Translations under genes and position numbers: made by a program | Shown: one piece after another, positions 24,240 to 36,991 of the stretch | Layout of the letters: each line of letters starts with the position of its first letter | How positions within the stretch are numbered: the stretch's first letter is position 1 | Assembly (NCBI GenBank): GCA_019914945.1 | Contig: CM034103.1 | Coordinates: forward strand, 3,658,001-3,722,000 | Direction of reading: 5' to 3' | DNA length: 64,000 nucleotides | Origin: Typha latifolia | Lineage: Eukaryota > Streptophyta > Magnoliopsida > Poales > Typhaceae | The notes under the pieces: model-generated | The model's database searches: none | What the model saw: only the letters and a program-made list of their open reading frames with translations | Told to the model about the DNA's origin: nothing

Positions 24240-25340
24240 TTTGAGAATGAAAATGACTTAGAATGAGTTTTAATCCAGGGTGTTCGAACGCACTAAATAA
24301 GAGTAGAAAAATAGAAATCCGAGTGAGAACAGGAAATCGAACTCAAATCGGTGAGTAAAAACTGAGTAAATTACGAAATCAAAATCCGAGCAAGAATAAA
24401 AAAAAAAAAACTATGATAAAGATCACAACACAATTTTTTGACAAGAAAAATATCTCTTACCAAAGAGAGAGAGAAAAATTGCGTACCTACTTAAACTAGA
24501 TTGATCTACCAAGTTAAATCGTAGAAAGAAGTTTCATTTATAATCATTTTAACCGCACTAACAGCTCTGGTTGAAGTCTGTCAGTTGCTCAAACTTCTTC
24601 TCAATGAACTACTCAATGAGTACAAAGCTTTCGATTTATTTCACCACCAAGCCGATGGTTAATTCTCTATTCCGCATGTCATGTCGTAGAAGATGATACA
24701 TAAGCATTTCAGCTTTTGCAATGCTCTACTATCATCCTCATCTCATCTGAAGTACTAGTAATCCAACATATAATAAAGCTCTCATCATTTTATAATGAAA
24801 TATATAATCGGCGGTGAGGGAATTAGAGAACTTTTTAAGTTAAAACTCTAATTTCCCACTGGCTCTAAGACTCTTAAATAGAGATGATAAACATTTGTGA
24901 TTCGTGCTAGGAAAACCTCCAAAAGAATTTATAAATATGTCTATGAGTCTAAACTTTTTCTTTGTTGTATTGTGTGTGCCATTTGAATGCTCTTAAGTAC
25001 CGTCCAGACTCCCTTGATCCTATTCGAATGAGATCCTAAAAGTTGCATGACAAAATTGAGTTCTACTTCAAATATTGTAATTTTTTTAATATAATTTGAT
25101 CTTTCATAAACTATGTGCTTTGACTATTTACTTGAGTTTAATTTGTATAACTCAATTACATGTGATATTGTCAACGAATTATCATTACAAAATTATTGTA
25201 TTTACACTTTTCAATGTCGTTTGAGGCTATCTTTGTTAGAGCTATCTAAAAACTTAAAACCTAACCCTAGATCATATATTTCAAGATCATTTTGAGTCTT
25301 TACTTTTTGAAATTTTAAGAAGATAAATATCACAACTTTA
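24240..25340. other. Repeat-like non-coding block
   Basis: Moderately AT-rich, with no frame of known family. It opens with GGTGTTCGAACGCAC, a motif also present in the LTRs elsewhere in the window. Its general layout weakly recalls 13080-14500, suggesting a degenerate LTR or non-autonomous retroelement. This is a guess from composition and short words only. Confidence 0.25.
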
Positions 25341-25459
25341 GGAGAGTCCACAATGGAAGGAGTTAATCCAATACGACCAAAGAGCTTCAGTTTTAACGTG
25401 GGAGAGACCTAGGCACAAAATCAACCCAATTATATTGGCTTGAATCTAATGCGGCCCAC

Positions 25460-25983
25460 CTAGGAGTGAAAACAGATTAGATTAACTCCGACCCACTATT
25501 TAATCTGATTTAGATAAAAAATTTCTATCCAACCTAGATACAAATTTAGATGCGGATGGGATTTAAAAAAAAAATCCGGATACGAGTAAAAAAAAATCAA
25601 ATACGGATATAAATACATATCGGTTATAATTGTTCGAATACGAATATGGATGTCAGATATTCGTTCACTTGCATATTTTTTGAATGATCTTGTAAATTTT
25701 TTTTGAAACTCTTAATATTTTATGTTAATTGTCTTTAAAAGAAATGTCATAATTCGTTTAAAATTCGATCCATATCCGATTAAGATTTGATTCTCTATCT
25801 GAAAATTATTTGATCTGTATTCAAAAAAAAAATATTCATATATATTTAGTTAGAAATTATTTTAAATTTTACTATCGGTCTAATTCCCATATCTAAATCT
25901 ATATTCAAACCCTAAATATGGATTTAAATATGATTTGAGCACTATCTAATTCGTATTCGATCCATTTTTACCCGTACGCCTAC
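25460..25983. mobile_element. MITE-like element with short terminal inverted repeats
   Basis: The left end CTAGGAGTGAAAACAGAT pairs imperfectly with the right end ATCCATTTTTACCCGTACGCCTAC. The interior is rich in GGATATGAATA-like words, in keeping with non-autonomous hAT-type elements in plants. No 8-bp target duplication is evident. Confidence 0.45.
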
Positions 25984-27868
<1,885 letters not shown>

Positions 27869-28054
27869 TTTGAAGATCTGATGTCAATCTTACAACTAGG
27901 AACATAAACAACTCACATTGTCGATCTAGACAAGTGATTTTGCTGCTTGCTCAACTTCATCTAAGCTGTTTACTTCCTGATTGGGAACTAAGGCATGTTA
28001 CATGATCATATGCTATCTTTCTTCTTCAACTTTAGTTACATTGTCTCGTTAGTC

Positions 28055-28435
28055 GTAGGAGCGAAAACGGGTCGGATGAAATCTAACTTTGCATCCAAGT
28101 TTTGATGGATATGTGTTGAAATTTTTTTAATCAGTCTAAATATTCGAATTTGTATCTGTATCTAGATAATATATACGAATACAAATATGAGTTGAAGAAT
28201 AAATAAGTATCCAAACCAATACTATGAAAATGTTGATGTAAACTATTTTTTATACTTTTGTATGAATCTCTAATGTAGTTTTCATACTCCTATAGATTTC
28301 AGTAATTAGTTTAGTAGATACTATAGTTACATTCACTATCCCTTCGTCCTCCTCCGTATCGGATTCGTGTCCGAAATTTTTTTTGTGTGGATATGAATAT
28401 GATTTTACTGCTACCAAATCCGTTTTCAGCCCTAC
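28055..28435. mobile_element. MITE-like element with inverted ends
   Basis: The left end GTAGGAGCGAAAACGGG is the imperfect inverse of the right end CCGTTTTCAGCCCTAC (13 of 17 positions match). The 381-bp interior is AT-rich with TACGAATACAAATATG words similar to those in the 25460-25983 element, so the two may belong to one non-autonomous hAT-type group. The flanks do not show a clean 8-bp duplication. Confidence 0.5.
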
Positions 28436-29000
28436 TTGTTCGGTATTGAATCTAGAATACATGCCCTAATGCGAAAGGTAGTGTGATGAATTAATTTAGG
28501 ACCACAATTTATTGGATGAGCATAGAAAGTTATTAATGTCGCTCATTTTGGAACAACTGTATTGGTATACTAGTAAGGATACCCACTACCTAAAACTAAT
28601 AAATGGAGAAATTAGAGCCAATCAAAACACTTGTTGTGTCAAAGCACCACCAACCATAGCATACATTTCAGGACATCTTTTAGAAACAAAACGGTCAATT
28701 AATCAACACTCATTTTATCTTAATTTTTGGCAGATAACAAGGCGTATTTGTTGGATTATATCCAACTATTTCTTCTCCTTTGCAGCTTAATTACCTCAAT
28801 CTCTAATCTAAATAAGAATACGAGACTCTACGAAGAAGGCGACGGCAATTGAACTCCCCCTCTCTCTCTCTCTCTCTCTACGTAGGGGAGTTGAGAGTTA
28901 CGAGTCTTTCGGAATCACAAGAAGACACATAGAGATGGATGTATGGATGGATGGATAGATAGAGATGCTTTTTGACTAGCTAACGTAAGAATGCATTTGG

Positions 29001-29003
<3 letters not shown>

Positions 29004-29049
<46 letters not shown>
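29004..29049. repeat. (CT)23 microsatellite in the MATE promoter
   Basis: A 46-bp CT tract followed directly by a C-rich run and then the TATA box of the MATE gene. Pyrimidine (Y) patches near plant core promoters are common, so it may influence transcription of the gene. Confidence 0.9.
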
Positions 29050-29052
<3 letters not shown>

Positions 29053-29083
29053 CCCCCTCCCCCTCCCCCTCCCCCCAACTCCC

Positions 29084-29093
29084 CTATATAAAC
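29084..29093 (+). promoter_or_regulatory. TATA box of the MATE gene
   Basis: CTATATAAAC lies 58-67 bases before the start codon. Initiation about 30 bases downstream would give a leader of about 35 nt. It is the only good TATA element close to the gene and lies just after the pyrimidine patch. Confidence 0.75.
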
Positions 29094-29150
29094 TCGCTCC
29101 CTCAAACGCCAAAAAGTCCACATTTCCCCCCTTCAATCCAACACCAAAGA

Positions 29151-30728
29151 ATGTGGCATCAACGCCAGCATCTTACCCCGCTGATTCTGAAAAGTTCCAA
29201 GCTGCCATTAGGCGAGCTTGGGCTGACTGTCGTGGAGACTCGGTCCATTCTGGGCCTGGCCTTCCCGATGATCATCTCGGGCCTTCTCCTTTATCTTCGC
29301 TCCATTATATCCATGCTCTTCCTTGGCCGCTTGGGCTCCCTCCCCCTCGCGGGCGGATCCCTCGCCATGGGCTTTGCGAACATTACCGGCTACTCCGTCC
29401 TCTCGGGCCTCGCCATGGGGATGGAGCCCATTTGCGGCCAGGCCTTCGGCGCCCGTCGCCACCCCCTCCTCCGCCTCGCCCTCCGCCGCACTGTTATCCT
29501 CCTCCTTGCCGCCTCCCTCCCCATCGCTGCCTTGTGGCTCAACATGCGGCGGCTCCTCCTGGTCTTTGGGCAGGATCCTTACATCGTCTCCGCCGCGCAT
29601 TCGTACCTCATCTACTCCGTCCCGGACCTCCTCCTCCAGTCCTTCCTCCACCCCATTCGCATCTATCTCCGAACCCAATCCATCACTCTCCCGCTCACCT
29701 ACGCCGCTGCCGCCGCTCTCGTCCTCCACCTTCCCATCAACTACCTCCTCGTCTCCGTCCTCGGCCTCGGTATTCGCGGCGTCGCCCTCGCCTCCGTCTT
29801 CACCAATCTCAACCTCGTACTAACCCTTATGGCCCACATCTACTTCTCCGGCGTCTACGAACTAGACGACGATACGATGATCAACGATAACAACAACAAC
29901 AACAACAACAACAACAGCAGCAGCAGCAGCAGCAAGATATCGCAAGGTTGGGATTCGCTGCTAAACCTCGCGATTCCGAGCTGCGTGTCGGTGTGCTTAG
30001 AATGGTGGTGGTATGAGATCATCATCCTTCTATGCGGCCTCCTCGCGGATCCGAAATCGACGGTGGCGTCGATGGGGATTCTAATCCAGACCACCTCGTT
30101 GATTTATATATTCCCTTCTTCGCTAAGCTTCGGCGTCTCCACCCGCGTCTCCAACGAGCTCGGCGCCAACCGCCCCGACCGCGCGCGCCGCGCCGCCAAG
30201 GTCGGACTGGCTTGCGGCGCCGCCATGGGGCTCGCGGCGCTCGCATTCGCGGCGTCGGTGCGCCGCGTCTGGGCGGGCGCGTTCACGTCGGACGAGGCGA
30301 TACGGGGGATGACGGCGGCTGCGCTGCCTATCCTGGGGCTGTGCGAGTTGGGGAACTGCCCACAGACGGCCGGGTGCGGGGTGCTGCGAGGGAGCGCGCG
30401 GCCGCGGGTGGCGGCCAACGTGAACGTGGCGGCGTTCTACCTGGTGGGGATGCCGGTGGGGGTATGGCTGGGGTTCTGGGAAGGGATGGGGTTTAGGGGC
30501 CTGTGGGTCGGGATGATGGCAGCCCAGGTGGCGTGCGTGGTGGGGATGGTGGCGACGGTGACGGGCATGGATTGGGAGAAGCAGGCGGAGAGGGCGCAAA
30601 AGCTCACCGGAGGAGGAGTAGAGGAGGAAGAGGAAGAGGTGAAGAAGGTGGTTGGTGGAGGTGGTGGGGATGAGGAAGATGGGTTGCTTGTTTTGATCGA
30701 TCCATCTACTCAGTCATCACTAAATTGA
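29151..30728 (+). CDS. MATE efflux transporter (DETOXIFICATION family), intact single exon
   Basis: MATE proteins export organic compounds across membranes in exchange for H+ or Na+. This intronless 525-aa frame carries two MatE repeats (about residues 37-197 and 270-430) and about 12 membrane segments. Conserved blocks include SMLFLGRLGSLPLAGGSLAM, GMEPICGQAFGA (the QAFGA signature), a central EWWWYEIIILLCG segment, FGVSTRVSNELGAN and a CPQTAGCGVLRG-type block. The C-terminal WEKQAERAQKLTG resembles the plant DTX48-54 (ADP1/ABS3) subgroup, often at endosomal or Golgi membranes. Odd features are a 9-Asn/6-Ser tract at residues 247-261, encoded by (AAC)9(AGC)6 in the loop between the halves, and an acidic Glu-rich tail. 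Very high GC contrasts with its surroundings, as in GC3-rich monocot genes. Substrate and exact orthologue are unknown. Confidence 0.93.
   Translation: MWHQRQHLTPLILKSSKLPLGELGLTVVETRSILGLAFPMIISGLLLYLRSIISMLFLGRLGSLPLAGGSLAMGFANITGYSVLSGLAMGMEPICGQAFGARRHPLLRLALRRTVILLLAASLPIAALWLNMRRLLLVFGQDPYIVSAAHSYLIYSVPDLLLQSFLHPIRIYLRTQSITLPLTYAAAAALVLHLPINYLLVSVLGLGIRGVALASVFTNLNLVLTLMAHIYFSGVYELDDDTMINDNNNNNNNNNSSSSSSKISQGWDSLLNLAIPSCVSVCLEWWWYEIIILLCGLLADPKSTVASMGILIQTTSLIYIFPSSLSFGVSTRVSNELGANRPDRARRAAKVGLACGAAMGLAALAFAASVRRVWAGAFTSDEAIRGMTAAALPILGLCELGNCPQTAGCGVLRGSARPRVAANVNVAAFYLVGMPVGVWLGFWEGMGFRGLWVGMMAAQVACVVGMVATVTGMDWEKQAERAQKLTGGGVEEEEEEVKKVVGGGGGDEEDGLLVLIDPSTQSSLN
29889..29933 (+). repeat. 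Coding trinucleotide repeat (AAC)9(AGC)6
   Basis: In-frame microsatellite encoding poly-Asn then poly-Ser in the cytosolic loop between the two MATE halves. The unit size keeps the frame, so length changes would be tolerated. Confidence 0.95.
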
Positions 30729-30879
30729 GCATTTTCTTTTTCCTTTCCTTCACTTTCTTTCTTTCTTTTTTTTTTTTTTAAGGCAAAGGAAATTGTAATT
30801 TTTAACAACATCGGTCAAAATTTCACCGAGGGGGAAATATTAATTGATACATTTTATTACTAATATTCTGATAATTCTA
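30729..30879. other. Probable 3' UTR of the MATE gene
   Basis: T-rich sequence with a run of Ts at about 30766-30779 after the stop codon. No strict AATAAA is seen. Confidence 0.4.
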
Positions 30880-31500
30880 AAGTCATACATATATCTATAG
30901 AACGATTTTTATATAATTGCTACCTAAGACTTTTTAAATATTATAATTGTCATTAAAATTACTGTGCACTTAAAAAAAAATATACCATTCCATTAGTTAT
31001 TATAACCTGAGCTTAGAGCTTAGAGCTTAGAGCTTAGAGCTTAGAGCTTAGAGCTTAGAGCTTAGAGAAGGAAGAATGTGGTTTTCTCTATCAAACAAAC
31101 AATATCTTATTTTGCTCTTTCATAAATTATTTAAAATAATTTCGAAGCTATCAAATATTATAATCAACATCATAATACAACGGAAAATTTGTATGTAAGA
31201 TAAAAATTGGTAATAGATAATTTTATATTCTAAACTTAAAAAGAGAGAATAGTTTAATTATTTGTATGCGTTTGTTAACTTTAATAATAATCTGTCAGGA
31301 GTATACTATAAAAAATCTAACCGTACTTGTATTTTAAAATAACCCAATAATTTTGGTGATAATTATGATATTTTAAAATGTTTCTTTTGTGAGATAATAT
31401 ATTAACAATTGCTGGAAATAATAATATTTTTACAAATATTTTGATAAAATATAATGGCAATTCTGATACTTTAAAAAAGAGAGAGGAATAATTAATAAAT
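30880..31500. repeat. Dispersed repeat, copy 2
   Basis: Shares ordered AT-rich words with 21710-22220 in the same orientation, including an AAATATTATAATTGTCA block and TTTTATATTCTAAACTTAAAAA. It is interrupted by the 7-bp tandem array at 31009-31064. Confidence 0.45.
31009..31064. repeat. Tandem array of eight GAGCTTA heptamers
   Basis: Eight perfect head-to-tail copies of a 7-bp unit. It differs from the plant telomere heptamer TTTAGGG, so it is a local minisatellite and not interstitial telomere sequence. Confidence 0.95.
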
Positions 31501-34500
31501 TTTTCTAGAAAGGTAATGGGTCAAATTACTTTTATGCACTCCCATTGAGATAGACGGCTACCAACTGCTTGCTTACACGCCGCCACTTGCGAAGATTTGA
31601 TTCTTTTTTATTATTTTTTTAATATAATTTCAATTTTTGTTCAAAGTTTTGGCCTTTTTTTAATATATAAAATTTTCTTTTTCAAAGTTTTGGTCTTCAC
31701 CAAATTGGATTTTGAGATATATCCATTGCTTCCCACCATTTTCAAAGTTCAAAAAAAGGCATTCCAAAGCCACCCACCATTGAGTTGTTACACAAATCCA
31801 CGTGATTAAAAGCTAATTAAATTTGACAAGATTTGTTAATGACTAAAGTTGCCTAACTTTCTAAGAATTTTTCCTTTTAAAGTTTTATTAATAAAAAATT
31901 ATGTATGTCAATTACACGTAGTCTCTTGAACTATAGTCTATTTTCGCATAGACTCTTTTACTTATTTTTTTATAACATTTTGGCCTCCGAAGCTATCTAT
32001 ATTTTTCACCCTAAAGTACTGATGAAAAATATTAAACGATTCATTTCATCCTCAGTTATTCTCTTATTTTTTTTTTCTCTCTCTAAAATAAGGATAAAAT
32101 GATCGCTAAAAGATCTAAAATTAATCACGTGACATTTTGTAATTAAAAAAAGGTCAACGGTGAGCAAAAAGTTATTATTCATAAAATTTTGGGAATCTCA
32201 TAATAAGTTATTTAATTAATAAATCAGAGAAAGACTGCAGTACTAGATTAAAAGTTCAAAAGAATATAGAAAAGAAAGTACACCATTAAATACTCATTAG
32301 CACTAATGCTGCTCTAAAAGCCACTCTTCTATTTGGATTAAGAATCAATGGTGGCGTTTAAAGACCTCTAAGGGTCACTAACACATGAATTCACTAAATT
32401 AACAATTTAATTAGAGCTCATGGATCTAATCTCCTACCTGGGCATCTCCATCACTGGATATTATTCTTAGTGTCATCTAGTACATCCATATATACAATGT
32501 CATGAGAATCCATGTACGAGTAGCTGCATAAGAGGAGTTAATGATCCCTTAAAATATTTGGAAGTCATGGCTAATTTTGTTATGCAACTAGTTAATCACT
32601 CTCTATTTTAAGCCTTTAGGTCAATAATTATTGTCCTTGGAATAGAATAGATGTCTTGTCATGCAAATCAAATGATGTGGAGAAAGAGATAAAATGATCG
32701 ATTACACCACACTTTTGAATTGCTATTGTGATGAGAATTACTTGAATACTTGTAGCAAATTAAGTGAGAAGTGCATCTATCCTTTTGATATTGATCTCTT
32801 AGTCCTTTGTTAGATACACAATCTCCATCAATCTACTAGTATCTAGCTATCCAAGGAATGGACCATGTCTTCAATGTCACAAGTCTTGCCTGCCCAAGCC
32901 TAAGCCATTGATGGTACAACAAGATTACATACTTGCTCCCATTTTGCAAGGCTATGAGCTCCCATCCAGCTCAATCTTTTTGGCCAGGGACCACCTCCTT
33001 GGCAAAAAGGATGTATTCCGCATCGATATCGCATCGATGTTTAACATGAATGGTAGTTATTTGATCGACGATAGGCACATGCCCTAGGGCTGCACACGAG
33101 AGCGACGTAACATCTAACACGTGCATCGATCAATCGTTCGATCAATCATCGCATTATTAGTAGATTCAGCAAGCTACATAGGTTGCTACCCCTCTCTCAT
33201 TGACTTGTCCAAATCAAAATTTTCGAGATCATAATTCGGTCGCCCGTACGTTATTAGCATTGCATCACCAGCTGTTTGTATTTAAATCTCATCAACCAGC
33301 TTGTATTTTGTCATAACATTAGGCTGGATTTTGATTGAATGTTACCAGGGGAAACATTACTCTGCATCTCAGTAGATCCATTTTTATGACTATTACTCTC
33401 AACTACACAATGGGGAAAAAGGCAATCTTTGCATCTACTACATAACAAACATAACAAACATAACTCAATAATCATATCTATCCTCTAGTTATTCCATCTC
33501 ATCTTAGGCATAGAACAAGAAAGAGTAAACTAGAATTAAAAGCATGACAAAGTACAGCTCAAAGTTGGGTGATAGTGTCTCTATCAATAGGGCCCAAAGA
33601 ATAGTCTTCAAACTGTTTGAGAGATGGAGAAATTTATGTAAAAGAGCAAGACACATGCAACTCCTAGAAACTAGAATTAATTGCTTGGTTAAAAGAAGTG
33701 AGATCTAAGGGATAAGGGTGGGTGAAAAGTTTCCAAAAAAAGACAGAAAAATAATAAGAAAAAGAAGAAGTTAAGGGCATGAAGAATGAGAGAAGGAAAA
33801 AGAAAAAGAAAACCAAAGTCAAACTACTCTTTGTTCTTCTAAGAATGCGGCTAAGGGAGGCACAATTTTGAATGAGGTGGAAATGGTTAAGAGCATGAAT
33901 GTGGATAATGCTAACTAGGAAAAGTAAAGATCTATGATGAGAGAGAGACATACGTGTCACTTATTGTACCAATGTCTTCTAAGTAAGGGTGCCAATGATT
34001 AAAACACGAGTGAGCTGGGTCTTGGTCGTGCTCCTAAATTGAGCATGGAATTTCTCATGCTCATCTCAAAAAGAATTCGAGCCGGCTCATATTCAACTCC
34101 AAGGAAATCATAACTGCAACACCAAACATACAGGTTCAGAAACAAGGTCAGCAAAAACATAATGAGTAATTGCATTAGAGTAGTTGATCCAGTCCAATGT
34201 GGAAATACCATTTATTCTGATATTGTGAATGAGTTTGTTTGTTTCAAGGAACATAAAGTTCTGTATCTATCTGGAGAAATCCAATTAGATCTAGTATTTG
34301 CTTAGCTGAGATAAGTGAGATTCAATATATCATCTTGCACTTTGCCTGGTAAGTTTTCTAGCTAGTTCCTACTCAAATTATTGTCTGCACTGAGTTGCAA
34401 GTAATAATGGTATAATAATTGATATGAAGTGGTCATAGAGTATACAAGGATACAATCTCAAGGACTGAAACTGAATACTACATTAGTAATGCACCATTTG

Positions 34501-36235
34501 AAAAGAAGCTAGAGAAAAATCTATCCTTTCTCGCAATGCAAGAGATTGAAACACTTCGACTTAAAAGTTCTCTACTGTTAATAGAAAAATCAGTGGGAAT
34601 TAAACTCAGTGAAGCCTTTTATGAGCCATCATCAAGAAAGAAAATAAGAAATTGAAGAAACAAATATGATTAAGAGGATCAGAAGGTGCTGGATTCCAAA
34701 AATTTATTTTCGAGGACAATCAATGAAGAGGAGTTTCAGAATTCTATTTTTCCTCTTGTGAGGATGGTCCTTAAGGAGATGCAAGCAACTTTTTGTACAA
34801 AATAATTTTTTGCACTATATTTTTTTTTGAAAAAAGAACAATTTTTTGCAGTATTCTTTCTCAACTTCCTAGTTAGGCTCAAGTTCATACCAAGTAAGCT
34901 CAACTACCTGTAATACTAGTAATATCTCAAGAAAAAAACAACTACCTGTAATACTAGTAATATCTCAAAAAAAAAAAAAAAAAAAAAAACCTGTAATAAT
35001 AGTAAAGTTAAATGCTTTCAATCGATTTTCAAGCCTATATACATCTTAAGTATCAAACAATAATTCCATTTCCCATGGGCTCAATCTTGATCTTAGAAGC
35101 TTGGTTATTACTTGCTTGATAATACTGCAGTTTAAGCTCAACTGAATTGCAACTGGTAATTTGCGTGAAGCATGATTGGATCCAGACCTCAAATTGACTC
35201 ATTTTCTCAGGCTTATTATGATCACTGAAATCAAGTTCATACTCATAAGTTCAAAATTTCCTGGAATTGTTGGTTCCAAAGTTTACAACTCAGTAGAACT
35301 GAAGAGAATCAACCACGTCTATATGAATGTGGAGAAGTCATACTACACTACAAGTATTACGATTAATATGAGATAAAAGTCAATCATAATACTTGTTTAG
35401 TTACTATCATGCAAAGATCAGCATAAGATGGAGAACAACTATTGGAATTATGGAATTGAAGAAAAATATGATAATCTGTATATAACTGTTAAAGATTATA
35501 CATTTGTAATCAAACAATTACTTAAGCAGTACTTACTCTCAAAAAAGTAATTCTAAAGCAATAATAGCAGACAATTAGTTTGAGCACACCTTGAAAGTCA
35601 TGAATATTGAGAATTTTCAGCCAATATTGGTTACATGGAATCTTCAGCATAAGTGAAAAGAAAAAAAGAATATTCAAAGAAATTCAAGGATTCAATGTTT
35701 CAGAAGATGACAAATATTATGGCAACTTAAGATCCTCTTTGACATCTCAGGCTCCAACTACTGGACACCAAAAATCAAAAGTTTCAAAAGACATTCTGAT
35801 GTATGAAATGTGCTAAAGAAGGTTTCAACAAAATGATGAACCTCTCCAGTGGATTGATGCTGCTGGATGTGATCTCACCTCTACTATCGCTATGATCAAG
35901 CTCAAGATACTTGCAAACGACCTACCTCTTATACTAAGCTTGATACTCATATCAACTGAGATGGATTCCAAGTTTCTAATACAATTACGGTCCTATCTCC
36001 ATTCTCATTCAGCTGTTGGTGTCCCTGTTGAAGTGATGAACCCGATCAAAAGCGACCTACAATGCATGTGGCAGAACTGATAGCAACTGAACTTCTCAGA
36101 TTTCTGATCTTGGCCTCACTAAGTTAATGCCAGATGGTGCAGACATATATGCAACCACGAGAATGCTAGGTATTTTTGGCTACTTTGATCCTAAGTATGC
36201 ATTAGTAAGCATCTATTTCCAGATATATGTATTTA
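31500..36235. other. Intergenic DNA, no recognised gene
   Basis: Several short frames occur (for example around 33664-34211 and 35892-36080) but none resembles a known family. At about 31905-32170 a block beginning GTAGTCTCTTGAACTATAGTC has the look of one end of a plant MITE. A local triplication with poly-A occurs at 34900-35000. Confidence 0.45.
34903..35003. repeat. Short tandem repeat with A23 tract
   Basis: ACTACCTGTAATACTAGTAA followed by TATCTCAA and an A-run occurs twice (about 34904 and 34941). A third, partial unit CCTGTAATAATAGTAA starts at 34990. The A-run in the second copy has grown to 23 As (34967-34989). Confidence 0.85.
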
Positions 36236-36240
36236 GTCGT

Positions 36241-36986
36241 TGTTACGAATCAGATCTGGACATAAAAAAATTATGAAAATTTATCTGATGGTAGCCTTGA
36301 AAGTTAGGATTCTAATAGTTTTGGTTTCACATAAATTGGATGTCGGGTTGAAAAAAGATAAATAAAATAAAGGAGTAATGTCAGGATAAGACAAATTGAT
36401 AATTATCCGACGTTGTGGTGGTTGTTGAAGGGTCGCGGACGGATAAAGGTGGTGGTGAACGGCCGTAAGGTAGAGTGACTCGTGGAGGTGATTGTGGCTA
36501 GGATTTGAAGGTAGAATTAAGGTTTTAAGTTAGATCTACTCCTAGAAAAATAAACGGCTATGATTAACTTACTTCTACTTTTAGATTATTAGATAAACTT
36601 AAGACTAAAATAATTTATTAATTCTTAGCTGCTTGGATGCTTGGATGATTAAACAAAAAAGTCTAGCCCCTCTATATATAGAGATCGGGTATAATGAGTC
36701 ATACTTGGACTAATCTTAAAGATTTATACGATTTAAAATAAGACTTGTCTTTGAGGCTTACATGACTTAATTGAATTTATCTTAGTAATTTATATGACTT
36801 AATTAGACTTGCCTTAGTAGCTTACATGACATAACTAAACTTGCCTTAAGAGTTTACATGATATAACTAGACTTGTCTTAAGGACTTACATGAGAGGTAA
36901 ACATAAATTAATTAAAAGATAAATAGACTCGATCCGTTGAGCTCAATGTCCCCGTGATTTGATCCGATTAGACTCAGATTGTATCA
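36241..36986 (-). mobile_element. Solo LTR, inverted copy of the 23341-24071 element
   Basis: Reading the minus strand from 36986, the block begins TGATACAATCTG and ends TTCGTAACA at 36241. It follows the 23341-24071 LTR along its whole length, including the GGGGACATTGAGCTC block, the repeated AAGTCATATAA-type words, the TATA-like region and the Gly/Val-codon-like GGTGGTG stretch. Flanks are GTCGT (36236-36240) and GTCGG (36987-36991), a target duplication with one mismatch. No internal domain is attached. Confidence 0.8.
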
Positions 36987-36991
36987 GTCGG

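Noticed and set aside
29001..29150. Upstream start codon extending the MATE protein
   Set aside because: The in-frame sequence before 29151 lies in the CT tract and TATA region. The ATG at 29151 gives the usual N-terminal length for this family.
28991..29890. 299-aa Pro/Arg-rich frame overlapping the MATE gene
   Set aside because: It is a shifted-frame shadow of GC-rich MATE coding sequence and begins within the CT microsatellite. The MATE frame has conserved motifs throughout.
31009..31064. Interstitial telomere repeat
   Set aside because: The unit is 7 bp but reads GAGCTTA; neither strand or rotation gives TTTAGGG.
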